From assembly GCA_022829145.1 (NCBI GenBank), contig CM040741.1:40532534-40596533 (forward strand): a DNA stretch of 64,000 nt. Reading direction: 5' to 3'. Made by a program: the position numbers and the translations under genes. Position 1 is the stretch's first letter; every line of letters begins with the position of its first letter. Positions 11,310 to 24,904 of the stretch are shown piece by piece. The notes beneath the pieces were generated by a model. It had not been told where the DNA came from and did no database searches. It saw only the letters and a program-made list of their open reading frames with translations. This stretch comes from Albula goreensis (Eukaryota; Chordata; Actinopteri; Albuliformes; Albulidae).

Positions 11310-14300
11310 CAGAAACTAAACCTGTATTATAGTTTGCTGACATGCTCTCAGTTTTTCCCAATATTCTATGCGGTAGCATGGTAACAAACGCTGAAATACA
11401 GTGTGCCACAAAGCAAAATGGTGCTAGAGGGCTAGCATTTCTCTGTTGTGCGTCGGTATTGGAACCCTTGAGCAACATGTCTGCGCTCATACACATACTG
11501 TAGCCCTCAAACAACACAGTATTAACAGACACGAAAACGTACAGTGTTTTTTCTTTTATTTGAACAAGTTTAAATGAATGATATGCACTGTACAGTCGCA
11601 GTGTGAAAAGCACGACTCTTGGACGCCAAAATTATGCTACAGGAAGAAATACCTTGACGAGTCATTGGGCTGTTTTGTTCAACGTTTATGTGACTCACTT
11701 CCTGGGTGGAGAGCTGAGCATTGCTGAGCGCTGTGGACTCGGTACGTTGCACCACCGTGTAACAAAAAGAAATGTATCTTATCAGCCTGTGATTAAAGAA
11801 ACACTGGGGCTCTAAAAGAACGGTAAGTTGAAATTGATCAGATTTCAGTTCATGTCGTCACAGTAACCTTGAGTAAGAGTAAATACTTGTTCCTCGATCA
11901 TAGCATATTTTATTCTGTCATTAAATCTATTGAAGGGTGGTGCTGGATTCCCGCAATAACAACCAGCAACTGCAAATTGCAGTGTTAGCTTGTTATCTGG
12001 TTTGTGTACCTTTATCATGTTTTAATGCCTCGGATACTGTTCGATTCCAAATAATCCAATTAAGATAATTTGTCGAATTGCTCACCGAGATATAATTTTG
12101 TAGGCTTTTGGTGTTGTTTTTATAAACGTGAACCTTTTTGTTTTCGAATAATCGGGTACAGAATAATTGGGTATGTTTAAGTTTCAGGGATATAGGCTTT
12201 GAAAATAGACATACGTTTGTAAGATGACTGTGGATTCCCAAGTCTGTTCAAATATCGGTTAGCGTCTTGGAGTTTCTAATATGTCATGATTTGAGTGTCG
12301 TAGTGAAACATCCCGCACATACTGTGTGATGAGATCATGTGGTACTACATACACAGCGAATTGATTTAAACAGTAGGCTGCACCTCGGATTCTAACAAAC
12401 GAACTTCATGATCCACAGCAACTAATGATGGAGATATGATTATTATGCGTTTTTGACATTTATACTGTAAATAACAGCGTATATGTTTTACTTACAGCTA
12501 AACTGTAGTCTGGACTAGCTTACAATTGAATTGGTCTCAGTGAAAGTAGCAGTGGTTGGAATATGTGTGTGTATTGTGATGTAGATGTTTTGTCAGTAGC
12601 ACTATCACCCGTTTACCTTCAGTGAGGTAATATCTTTTGCTTGTGTCCATAGCAGGCATACCTGTCCCAATGGCGTTAAGGGAGACCTGGGTGCCTGGAG
12701 ATTTTGTAGTTCACACACATTGGGATATTACCCATATGCAACACCAGGCCTTGGAATACAGATAACACCATCACTGGGGTAAGCTCTCCCTCCCGTCCCT
12801 CTCACGTATGGGTTCCTACACTCTCCATGTTTTTACTGAACCTGAACAAATAATTTACTGCCCATCTGGTATATCTGATTTACCTCCTGGTGTGTGGGAA
12901 AAATTGCTTTCAGCAGGAAGTTGTATCTGTTCCATTTTATTTATCCAGATTTGTAGCTTTTGTGTCTGTTGGACAACCATATAGAGCTTTGGCCTTTAAA
13001 GCAGTGACCCATGGGTCTTACAAATTCCAAACAGGTTTCTGTGCATCATCCTTAGGCAAGGTACTTTAAAATACATAGAATGAATAAGTCTGTAAGAATG
13101 TTCACTAAGCAGTAATGTAAAATGTCAAATAAGTAGATTTTCACCCTTGAGGAACTAGGACCATGAACTATAAACTAGAAAACGTGACAGATTTTGCTTC
13201 CAATGCATTTTTTTCATGGAGTCTCTCCCAGCTGCTCCATAGACTTGGGCAAAAAGAGGAACTAAAGTTGTAAAATCTGAGACAAGATGATGAGTTGGCA
13301 AAAAAAAAAAAAAAAAAAAATGCATCTATATATATACATATATATAATTCAAGACTGATAAAAAGGGTGACAACAGCATTCTTTCAATCCTGTCCACCAT
13401 GGTGATAAACAGAAATGTGTGTATATCTAGATGCTATCTGCAATATTACATCTTTACTAACATCACTGTGTAACTGAAATTACTGGCTACACCAATTGAT
13501 AATTTTGGTTACACTGACAAACCTTCTTTATGTAAGAATTTAATTGGCAGCTATTTGCCACTTTAGTGAAGTCATGACCCTGATCTCAAAGGTGTACAGG
13601 AAACATTTACAGCAAATGCAGTTTTAAAATATTAAAACTTTTCATGATTGCACTAAATTAGAACTAAATTAGTGAAGTGTAACATTTTTGTAATATACAA
13701 TATCAAGTATATGAGAGGGAGTTACTTTCTGTTTAGTCAGAGGGTCTAATGGCTCTTTGGACAGTTACACTGCATTTTGTGTAAAAATGAGTCATAAACA
13801 CATTTGTGGTAAAAATAGAGTACAGTTATATAACATGACATGTATTAAGCATTCTTTTTGGAAACTCTTGAATTGACACATAGTGCCAATATTTTTAAGT
13901 TCTTTTTCACCATGTTCTATACAGGGATTTCTTTAAGACTTGAACTCATGATCTAGAAACAATTTTGGCCTCATATTGAAGTACCTGTGCTTTTATTTGG
14001 CCTTCGGGACTCTTGGGAATTTATGATATTACTTTTTCAGAAGTAGTTCTTTCAGGCCACCCAAGTGGTTTAGGTTGTAAAGACACTTGCTTGAGTTTAG
14101 ACTGAGCTCTGTAGACTTTTCCAGTTTGAAATGCTGCTACTGCAGCTAGCTCCTCTGCAGTACAGACTTTAAGATGGATTCTCAAGTTTGAAATAAACAC
14201 TGGTAGTGTTTCCCTAATACTGGTCTGGTAAGTCTACATGCTGTTTTTTAGGTGTCAAAGTTTTGAAATATTTTCGTAAAGATGTTGTGAACAAAACAAC

Positions 14301-16929
14301 AAATTAGTAGCTCATTATTGTTTCTCTGGTTCTGTAAATGTCTGTTTTGGCATCAACCTATTGTGCCTGTAGAAGAGAATGGTGCTGATACTCCAGCAGT
14401 ACCAGTTAGACCAGTATGCCAGTGCCCAGTCAAAGATTCCTAGAGGTCCTGGATTCCAATGGAGATTGTGTCAAACAATTGAACAAAATCTTCATTAAAA
14501 TGCAAAAACTGAAACATTTGACACTCAACGATTCTGTGAACTTTGAATCAACATCACTGCGAATCTACCAATGTATTAACCTGTGAAATATGGGTGTAAA
14601 ATAAAACAAAATGACTGCACTTTAATTGCTCCCTGTTACACTGTGCTAGCTTTTCCTGACTTAGATCCATATCAATTTTGATAGATAGTGATAGATTAGA
14701 ACTAGCTTTGGTGATTGTATTTGAAATGTGTGAGAAGGTCAACCAACTGCATCAAAAAGATGAACTGATGGAATGGACAGTACTACTTCACCTTTCTTTC
14801 CCCTCATGGTTTTGAAACCTTTGGTAAGTAACAAGGCAATGTGAGATTCCCTGCATTCAGTTATTCCATGTTCTGTTCAGGGAAAACGTTCAGTTGTGTG
14901 GTGTATTGAAGAGGGTACCGCTATGGCAGTACATAAGACAGACCCATCCTGATGCTGTCTAGCATGTTGCTATCTATTGATCGTTCAGCACCACTGATTT
15001 TACTTATCTGTGCATTATCAATCCATTGTGTCCTACATTACTTTCGGTTTTACACATTGTACATGTGCTAGCTATCTTACAGTCCTGGATGAGATATACT
15101 CCTGGACTAAAAGTTGTCCAGTATGTGCTTTGCAGTCCAGCAATAGCTTATCTGGATCTTTGAATTAACTGAGTAGTGAATGAGCATTAGGGGCACCTAA
15201 AATATGTTCAGGTATATGTTGTAAATTTCTGACGTGTATTACTCTGCTTTTAACTTGCATTACCTTGCAGAATTAAGCCACTGATTTGTTTTGGATCAAA
15301 TCATGCAAACAGTTACTTACCTTTGGAATGTACTTTAGCACGAAGGAGGTTCTGCTGATCATATTTAGACCTTTGATGTCTTCAGAAACACAGCCCTTCT
15401 CACTAGCTGGTGTTTGAGAAGGCGTTCAGCTTTTGATGTCTGTTTGTATTTTGTGATGAATTGTAAATGTGGAACAATATTATTGTGTACCATGACATGA
15501 AGGATTGTGAATTACCAATAGTCTTTTTTTTCAATCTTTGCCTTGGAATCACAAATTATTTAACAGTTATTTTCTACAATACAGTCACTTCTTCCTAAAA
15601 ATGACTCACAAAGGTTTCTGAACATTGCCAAGGATCTCCTCTTTGTTTTTCAAATAGGGCAGCATTGAATTCCAGGTAAAGAGAGAATGTCCTTGTTAAA
15701 ACTGCCTTGCCCTTGATTCTGTGAAAGTACAGTAGTTTGGGACTTTCGAATGTGGGCAGCCATCACGGCTCTCAGAGCTGGGACTGCTGACAAAGGCCTC
15801 CCCCTAGAATGGATGCTTTGTGCTGATCAGGGAGCACATGTGGACGTACCTGGGTGAAGCTGGCTAGTTGGCCCTTCTCCCCCTCTCTCTCTAGTTCATT
15901 ACCTGTACAAAAGGGCCCTTCTGTTAATGCGAATAGAAGTGTGTTTGGGTGTACTGTAGAATCTTTGGTCCTAACTTGCCTCCTGGATCACATTTCCTAA
16001 CCGAAACAGTCTCAATTAAGAGTCACCCAAGGTGAGCTTGTTCATTTCCGGCAGACGGGCTGGCTCCGGATACAGGTAACTGTCAAAGCTTCATTGTCCT
16101 GTCATCTGTATGGGATGGCTCAATTTCCCCATTCATGGATTTTATTTTTCCTCATTGAAATGTCTTTAAAAATATTCTTCAATTACTTATGAAAGCAAAG
16201 GGGGGGAAAGTAAGTTGATTTCACACCAGAAAAATGTCTTCCTGGAAAATGATTGGGATGTTGCAATCTGCAATTTGATCTTGTAAACTGGACAAATCAG
16301 GGCTAGGATAACACACTAATGTTTAGGGAATAATTAATTTAGGCTTCCATACAATGCGGTACTCTGTGTGCCAAAAATCTGCTTGACCAATGTGTTACAA
16401 AAGAAGAGTGAGGTAGATTACCGACCATATGTGGGGCAAGGACAAATATTAGGTAAAAAGAGCTATTCATGTTGAAAATATTTTACATAGACATAATATG
16501 GAAATATTGTTGAATCTAACCTTAAAGAGCCAGACCTGTTTAGTTTCTCTGTTGCATGAATGTACCTAACCAAGCCTCTTTAAGTCTAGAGCATATAAGA
16601 CAGTCCTGGCCTTTTAGACATGGTTATAACCACTAGGCTATGTCCCTTGGCTTTCGAGTATTCTTGAATATTTTAAATGCAATATATATAATTCAGCTAG
16701 TGTGTTCATTATAAATATGGATGTCAAAATTTGGCCTAGAATTCAAGAAGTTTGTATGTCTGAAATGTAGCATGTGCTTTGTGTTTTACTTTAAGCACAT
16801 CTTAAGTACCAAAACACCCATAATTAATGAATGTTCTTTAAACCCAAACCTCTGAAAATCTGTCCAAAAATGTGGAAAAAGAATTTCAACAGATGGTTCT
16901 TTAATGGTTCTGTTTGTATTTGAAAGCCT

Positions 16930-17274
16930 GCGCGTGTGTTCAGAGGAGGGCTGTGGGACGTGGGGGCCAGCGGGAGGAAGCGTTCAGCTTGACACAGAGA
17001 CTTGTATCAGAGTCTGCTGGGAGTGTTTGTGGGGAGGCCGCTGATCCAGAGGGAGGAACAGAGATGGGCAGACAATGAGTGTAACGTACTGGTTTGGACC
17101 GGATTTTTTTGTGTAAGTGACCGGAGTCCTTTTTCCTGTTCCTGTTGTTGGTGGAAGGGGGGTCATGCTGCAGTGAGATAGAGAAGAGGAAAGAAAAAAA
17201 AACAAAAAAGCATTTTTACAAGCTCTTGGAACCCCTTAAAGATTTTCACCTACAAAGAGATCATTTTTCAGAAG
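16930..17274 (+). other. Candidate lrrc8a 5' noncoding exon
   Basis: A G-rich segment less AT-rich than its surroundings that ends in a donor-like AGAAG|GTAGGC at 17274/17275. It has no long open frame and no homology that I recognise. It is suggested only because lrrc8a needs an upstream exon. The left border is a guess, and the donor near 11822 is a rival candidate. Confidence 0.2.
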
Positions 17275-19319
17275 GTAGGCAGCTACCGAGTGACTGACCA
17301 CTGGCGAGACACTTTTTCCGATTTTAGCTAGTGTGAGAGGGAGGAGAATAACTGTGTTCTTTTATGAATGTTGACACTGATCTTTTTTCCGCTGCCGACT
17401 GTAAACGAGCGTTTGGGCAGGGTCGGGGTCTGAGGATGGAGTCATGTACGTCTTCCAGAGCAGTCAAACAACTGTGGATATTTCATGCACTCATGTTGAA
17501 AAAGTCCCAAATAGTTGGGCCAGCATTTCTCATTGATCTTGACTATTTAAAAATTGTTTAAAGTAAAGTATGTTGGAATAGTCTGATAAAGGTAGGATTT
17601 CAGACATGGAACATGGTGTTATGAAAACAAATTACAAACACTAACTTTATGGTTCCATTTAATGCGACTTAGATACCTCAAACCTGTTTTAGATACCTCA
17701 AATTTAAAGGGAATGCTCTCTTTGACTCCTTGTTTTTTTCCACTTCGGTGCCAAGATGCATATCTCATATAAGCGGTTAGGGCTGTAGTGACCGTTTGGT
17801 GCAGTTATTAAGGAATGCTAGCCACCAGTCACTGTCCAGTGCTCCCGTGCTGTTTCATTCGGCAATGTGTCTGTTAAATAATGAACTAATTCTGTTTATT
17901 AACGCTATGAATCCAACTATGAAAATTGGGTGGATGATTGCATCAGGTGACCAGAAAATTACATCGCCCTCATTAATGTCGTCATGCTACCCCAGAACTT
18001 AGCCACTGGTCTTCACGCTACAAAAACATGCAGTAATGGTGAATGGTGATGCTGTCAGGATGATTTACTTTCTTGCGTAGCTAGAAGTGGAGGGCTGGCT
18101 AGGCTCCGCTGTCATTCCCCTCAGCCCCAATATCTAGAGCTGCCCTTGGGTGGCACAGTTTTGTGGAGCGGGAGGCAGGGTCGGACGGCCGCACGGTGCC
18201 ATCGGGCATTGGCGATCGATTACAGCAATCATCAGTTGAGATGTTGGAGCCGATGTCGCAATGACTTAATGGACTATTAGATTGAGGCAAAAAAGCAGTC
18301 TAGTGTAGTGTCAGGTAAACAATACGGTGACATCTCTGAAATAAATGAATCCTCTATTTGCCTTAATGCATCTTCCACTGTATTTTTCTTGTCATTCAAC
18401 TTACATTCAGGTTTATTCAGATACATTTTTACTTCCAATGAACAGCAAAACACATCACAAATTTAACAGTGCACTGGAAAGCAGAAATTCAGCAAGGAAA
18501 GTCATAGGGGAAAAACCCATACATGACCATGAACATTATAAAGAAAAAGTAAGTCGGTAGGCTTACAGCTTGACTTGTCTACTACGAGAATGTTGTATGT
18601 GGGTATATTGCCCAGAGGGGCTGTGCTTTTCCAACAATATCCTGCTTGTGCTGGTAGCTACAGGCCTGTTTGTATTCTTTGCATGCGAGCCACTCTGCTG
18701 TGAACATTCACAAATGTAAATGCAAAAACAGCTCTTCCCTTAGTGGAAATCAAATAAGCTCAGAACAGTCATCTCTTCTTATAGAACTGCATTATAAATG
18801 GGTCCATTATGCTCAATTAATCAATGCAATGCATACAAGCAGTTGAATGCAGGAAGTCTCTAGAGAAACTCACAAAGCAAATTAAAAGTTAGCGAAATTT
18901 AAACCATAATCTGTCCCTTAACTGTCTGAACTCAGTGTGATGTATGTGGTTATGAAAATTTAATTAATGTTAAGATTAGCATCTGTTGTTGAGTGGATGC
19001 TTTTCATTAGTTCATAGATATGACGCAGGGAAAGGAGCAGGGCATAGATGTCTTTCTGATGGGAAAAGCCAATGATCAGCGCAGATTTCTAAAACTGCAC
19101 CCTAAAAAATTTCATGCACCAAGGGTCAGTATAACTTCGTTAAAAATAATAATCAAAGTGGTATTGGGTTTGGAAAGAAATATTTGGTTTAAGATTTATT
19201 GTTTAGTGATGATGTGTAGTTATGATATGTGCTTTTTAATGTTCTATGGAATATTTAATATTTATTAGGAAAATATTGTTCTTATTATTCTTATTAATAT
19301 TACTTGAACAAAGGCCTCC

Positions 19320-19360
19320 CCACACACACACACACACACAGAGAACTTGGGGGGGGGGTG
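19320..19360. repeat. (CA)n microsatellite followed by a G run
   Basis: Ten CA units run to about 19340, followed after a short spacer by a run of nine or more G. Ordinary simple repeat. Confidence 0.9.
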
Positions 19361-22300
19361 TGGGCATGATGAAGACAACCAGTCAACCCTAGCATGAAGA
19401 AGACGAGTGACAGGAAGGGAACTACATAAACAAGCGCCGGCCCCATGTCTTTGCTTGTCTTAATAGTGTGCCATTTGTATTGTTCTCATGAACCAGGGTG
19501 GTGAGGGCAAGAGAGTAGGAGACATAGTCTCAGCACTATTTTTAGAGTTTTAGTGGCAGAAACGTTCGGCACGTTGGTTGCTTGCTATGATGACACGCGT
19601 TAAACCACAGGATTTTGTGACCTTATGCAATTCCAAAAACCAAAATGCTGAGCTGGTGGACGTGCACTTTCTGTTCCGCATGGAGGATTTCATGGACCGG
19701 CGAGCGTGACACTGTCACACCGTGTCGGGAACCGCCTGTCACATCATCTCCACAGTCCGTCATCCTGACTAAGCAAAGAGGGTCCGTCCTCCCAAAGATA
19801 AACAGGATTTGATACTGAAGGTCAGGGAGTCACTCTACCAGGCCGCAGGAAACGGTATTATTGGAAGTAGCTAAGAATAGAGAAGCAGGGGTGGCAAAGT
19901 GGCGAAGGAAAGAGACCTGGGAGATCAAGGCGGCATGTATAATTGCAGGTTTTGATGTTTGAAAATGAGACGCAAGTCTTCCCACGCTCTCTGACTATAG
20001 CTGCGTGGCGTCTCTATTGTCTGCTGTTTGCCATTTTGTCTCGAGACCTCTCACCACTTTTTGTTTCTTGGTCGATGGAGACTTTTATGCGTTTCCTTTA
20101 CCTTGCAGTTTTATTTATAACTATGTAACTGTACTAGCCATTTGGGCTTTTGGCTCCACAGGACCTGCTAGTGACCCCTCTGGTCAGCCTAGCAGGTGCA
20201 GTCTGCCTGGGCCGAGTGCAAGTGGACTCCTCTGAAATATTGACTGTGTTGCATCCAGACACAAGCACACTGTTCACCATCAAACATACTCCCTGGGCAC
20301 AGCTCTTTAGCAGACAACAGTCAAACAAAGCAGGGTAACTATAAATGAAAGGAAATAGTTTTCTTAAATATATTTCTTATGCAGTTATGTGACAATCACA
20401 GATGTATGACTTCGTTCATTGTGGTATAAGCTGCCAATCAAGTAGATGCTTATTATCTCCTTGTATGTACAGTAATCTCATTAGGCATTTTGTTGAGGGG
20501 TTAGTTGCTCACGTGAGTCACATGAAACATGATGAGCCGGGCTTCCAACAGGCTTTAGCTTTGTGAACAATAGAAGGGTTAGTGTCAGTCTTGTCATTAT
20601 CTGTAATGGAGAATAGTTAAGTTAAAAGTAAATTATGAAGGATAACTGTTTTGTCGTTCCTTTTGTTCCTTTACATTGTTGTGACCGCAGTATCACCCTG
20701 TAAAATAAAAATATCATCAAAGGCTATAGAGGTCAGAACATTGTCTGCCGCTTTTGTTAAAGTATCGTTGTATGTGCATTATCTCAAGAGTAAGTGGGTG
20801 TTGAAAGTGAGGGATTGTGGCTTGGCTGATAACAAAGGAGTGAATGATAGGCGTAACACCTCTGCCTCAGAGTAAAGGCAGTGCGGCTGGCTGCTTGGCT
20901 GGTTAACATGGGGAATGTGTTGTCACAGTGGGGTATGTGTCAGAGCACTTAACAAGCAGGCACCAGTTTAGCACATTATTACAGCCTAAGCACACAGTAT
21001 GACCATCAGGTCCGCTCTCCATCTGATATTGGATATCCGCGTAAAATCTGGGGGATTTATAGATGCAACTGACTGCAGCCTGTCGGCATGTATTATGCCA
21101 TTTTGCCTGGTTGTGGTGGAATTGGTACAGTAGTTCACTTGAATTGGAAAGTGGACTCAGACTTTTGGACCCTACCATATATCGTATTGATATGAGTGAA
21201 TAGATAATTACACATGAATATTGTTATAACTGGAATAAGCACTACTTGCATAGGTAACACTAAATTATTGACTTGAATGAAATATATAAGTAATCAGCTT
21301 ATTATAAAATAACTGCATATATCACGGGTATGTTTGTTGGAATTAGCACAGTCTATTATGTTTTGCTTACTGTAAGAGGAATGTAAGAAAATAATGTATG
21401 AAAACCCAGATTTGCATGGAAGTTCAGAACAAAATTAATTAAATAGAATGTAGTGCATACGTAAATAGACTGAATGTAGGATTCATGTTACAGGGTCTAG
21501 AGACTATAATTACCGGCCCAGCGTGTTCCATTGTATGATGCTGCGGAGTCTAAGGATGGTTCAGATGAGTGGTAACTTAATAGATTCTCTTTATTTCCCT
21601 GCCACCTGCCACAGGGTAATTAATTAAAGGACTAATTGGTCATTAAATAACTGAGATTTGGATCAACACTGAAGGACAATTACTCAGGCTGATTGCTAGT
21701 TGTGTAAATGCTACATAAGGTCATGCTAAACAACCTAATAGTTGTGCTGTCTTTTTTTAAACAGACAGTGGAAAAAGACGACCTGCACTCAACGGGAATG
21801 TTTGCGTAATGCCATCGCTAACAACAAGACTTAAATAGTTCAGTCAGAAAGTTCATAGTCTTTTGTTGGCACTTATGTGTCCATAACATTTATACTAACA
21901 ACATTATTGCTTATTTTTTTATGAAAACAGTTGATATTAATCAAAGGGAAAACAGTATTCGCGGACAAAAGAATTTCAAGGCAGTAAGCCAGCATCTCTT
22001 AATGACGCACACTCAAGAGAAAACACGGAAACCAAGGTAGCAGACTGTTCACTTGTGACACGGGGTCATCTCTACTTGGAAATTAGCCATGAGCTACTGT
22101 GATAAACAGGCCCTATCATTACTGTCTGGGCTTTTACCTTAGTCAGTTCATGAGGTGAGAAATCTCAAGTAGGACAGATGATAGAGGTCATGCTCCTACT
22201 CTCAGAGCTGAGAGGCTCCTTGATGTTGTTAAAGTAAAGGAATCCATGAAAAGTGTAAAATTTTCTGTAGAATCGCAATGAAGATTGATGGAAAATGTTC

Positions 22301-24904
22301 ATTTGAGGTGTGGCTATTTATTAACAAGACGGTATTTTTATGATGTGTCATAAAAATGGTTAGTTCAAAAATTTTCAATTTGAAATTTTCGGTAAAATTG
22401 AACAAAACGGCTACAAAATCTTTTGTTTTCTTCATTAAAATTGAATTACATCATTAGTCTCATTATTTAATAGACACGCTTTGTATATTTTGATTTACAT
22501 TTGATTGGTCATATTTCAAGGACATTATGATATCAGGGAGAAAAATAAATATGTTGTATATTAGAATGATGTCTCACAAATTTTTGAATTCATAAAGTGA
22601 CTGCTGTCACTTCAACTTTCCTCCTAACTCAAGAATGCTTCCCAAAGCGAGCCTATATTTAAGAAACTCCAGAAGCGTGGTAAGTTGTGACGCATCGACG
22701 GTCAGTGTTCATTGTAGAAGTTTGATAGCTTGTAAACAAAATGGGGGCTGTGTGTACACAGACGGAAGATGAGTTCCCTCAGGGGTGTGCTTTTCCAGTG
22801 TCATTTCTTCTCGTTTGCGATGGCAAAGATCAAAGGCAACAGCAACTTTGGAAGGCGTTAGGTGGTTGGAGTGCATGCGATCTAAAAATGTACGGGATGT
22901 TTAAGGTGGAGCCGTGCCAGTCATTGTCTTGTTTTACTATAATCAGACATCCGACAGGATTGCACATGTGTCTGTGGAAGGGAGTGAGTTCTGTTTCTCA
23001 GTGAGTATTTTCTAAAAGTAGTGTACGTGTCAACACTTACTCCTCTCAAAGACAGTAAAACAGTAACAGTGAAATCAACAAGCTTAAAAATAAAATAAAA
23101 TAAAATTCATTAACTCATAGAAATGAAATTAATGTAGCTATACATTCTATAGCTCAGATTCAATACACTTAATGACCCATTGGGACAGCAATAAGTCAGT
23201 TACACCTTAACCATGAAATGAGTGGGTACATTCATTTCATTTCCAATGCTTGTGTTCTGCCAGAGTTAAGGTGTGTAAGGTGAATGATTGTTTTTTCGAT
23301 TAAAAACTACTAATTTTCAACACCATCACAAGATCCACTCACACATCTGGAACTATGTACCGGTAACTGTTTCATATCCCCCTAGGTTTTTAGGAAGTGA
23401 AAGGGGAAAGTAAAACTAAAATGCCATCTTGTTAAGTGATTCTTGCTTTCATGCAAGAATCAGAGGTCAAAGTTAGCAGGAGAGCTATGCACACTTCCAT
23501 TTTGAAGTTTTTTTCCAAATACATTTCCACCATTTTGGTCTCATAACATTTTTTTCATCAAACACTAACAAGTCTTGTTGGTGAGGTTTCGTTTTTCTAT
23601 ATCAAATGTAACCAGCAACATCTTGCCATTTCTGCAGTCTCATAACATTTTTCAGATATGAGTTGAACCTTTATCAAGAAAGCTTTTATCTGACATCAAT
23701 CACTTTAAATATTTATGTATTTTTGTCAAAAGTAGTATCTTTGTGTTTCTTCATATTTTAGTGATTATCATACTATATTAATTTATTATGAGTGTAATTA
23801 ATCTAAAAAAATTCCATTTTAACTTTTGATATCATCAATGAGCCTGCATGTTTAGCCTATGCCTCTTCTTTCTGTCCCTCTAATAAACGCAGAATTCCTG
23901 GCATGTTGTCCCTTCATACCAGACTCTCAACAAATGACCTCACCACACCAACCAGAGAGAGAGCCTTTTCAAAACTGAGTGTGTCACATTCTAAAAACAA
24001 TATGTGCTGTTTAATTTGGAGTCACAATCCATCACTGATGAATTTGATTAACTTCCTTCTTGGCAAAAACATCCTGTGATTCCAAGTAATTGATAACATT
24101 GTACAATATTTAATTTCAGTTACTAATGGTCCGTTTGCAGTTGATGAGTTGAAAACACCCATTTGGGGAATGATTTGGTCCCTGAGCTGAAACTCCAGCT
24201 TGCCAGGTTAGGGAATGAGGTCATATACTTGGTTTATGTCACTTTCTGCATTTGTCTGCAAAAGCCTGCATTATTAAACAGTTAATGTTCAGAGTTCCAT
24301 AATACTCTTCCTCTTCCAGAGCTCTCTATTCTCTTCCTCCATGTTTCTCACTACCAGATGCTTTTGACATACCACATTTAACTCTGCACCAGCTGGCACA
24401 GACATCTTGCATTATTTCAGAAAAATGCAACTATTTAACACCAATTACACCGGACAAATTACATGGTTTACTACACCTGCACACAAGAAAGCTCTGAGCA
24501 CCAGTAAAAATGTTTTAGCATGGACCACCACAACGGAATATTCAGCTGTGCTTAATGGGAAGCAGAAAAAAATCCCGATCAGCTGCAGGCCCAAAGGGGA
24601 TTAGGATCCCTAGTGATGTGGCCTCCTGTGGCTTTCGTCTTATTTCTCAAGTGAAACAAGCTTTTAAAGATAACAATGACACAGTGTATTAAAGTCAAAG
24701 TATTGTTTGTAAGTGTTCTGTCATTCAACAAGTTTGTCCTACTGTAATATAAGAAGTCTTTGGTTCTTAAACTGATTCAAGCTGGCACAATTAAACTCAC
24801 TATTTTGCCAGTCTTGCATGCAGAAGGACTTAGTAGGAGACTTACAAGGTTCCACTGAATGGAGTGTGCTGACAGCTGTGTTTCTCTCTCTCCGTAGATA
24901 AATC

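Larger units (their letters stand above)
9880..24897. other. 15 kb noncoding region upstream of lrrc8a coding exons
   Basis: No coding exon with recognisable homology was found on either strand. The coding exon of lrrc8a begins only 7 nt after a splice acceptor (TCCGTAG ending at 24897), so at least one upstream noncoding exon must exist, and much of this region is probably 5' UTR intron. Donor-like ends with plausible exonic sequence before them are at 11822/11823 (AACG|GTAAGT) and 17274/17275 (AGAAG|GTAGGC). Simple repeats include A27 at 11283-11309, A21 at 13300-13320 and (CA)n at 19320-19340. Confidence 0.55.

Noticed and set aside
22741..23004. 87-codon plus-strand frame with a good-looking start in the lrrc8a upstream region
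   Set aside because: No recognisable domain, no splice partner with continued homology, and a length expected by chance in this much sequence.
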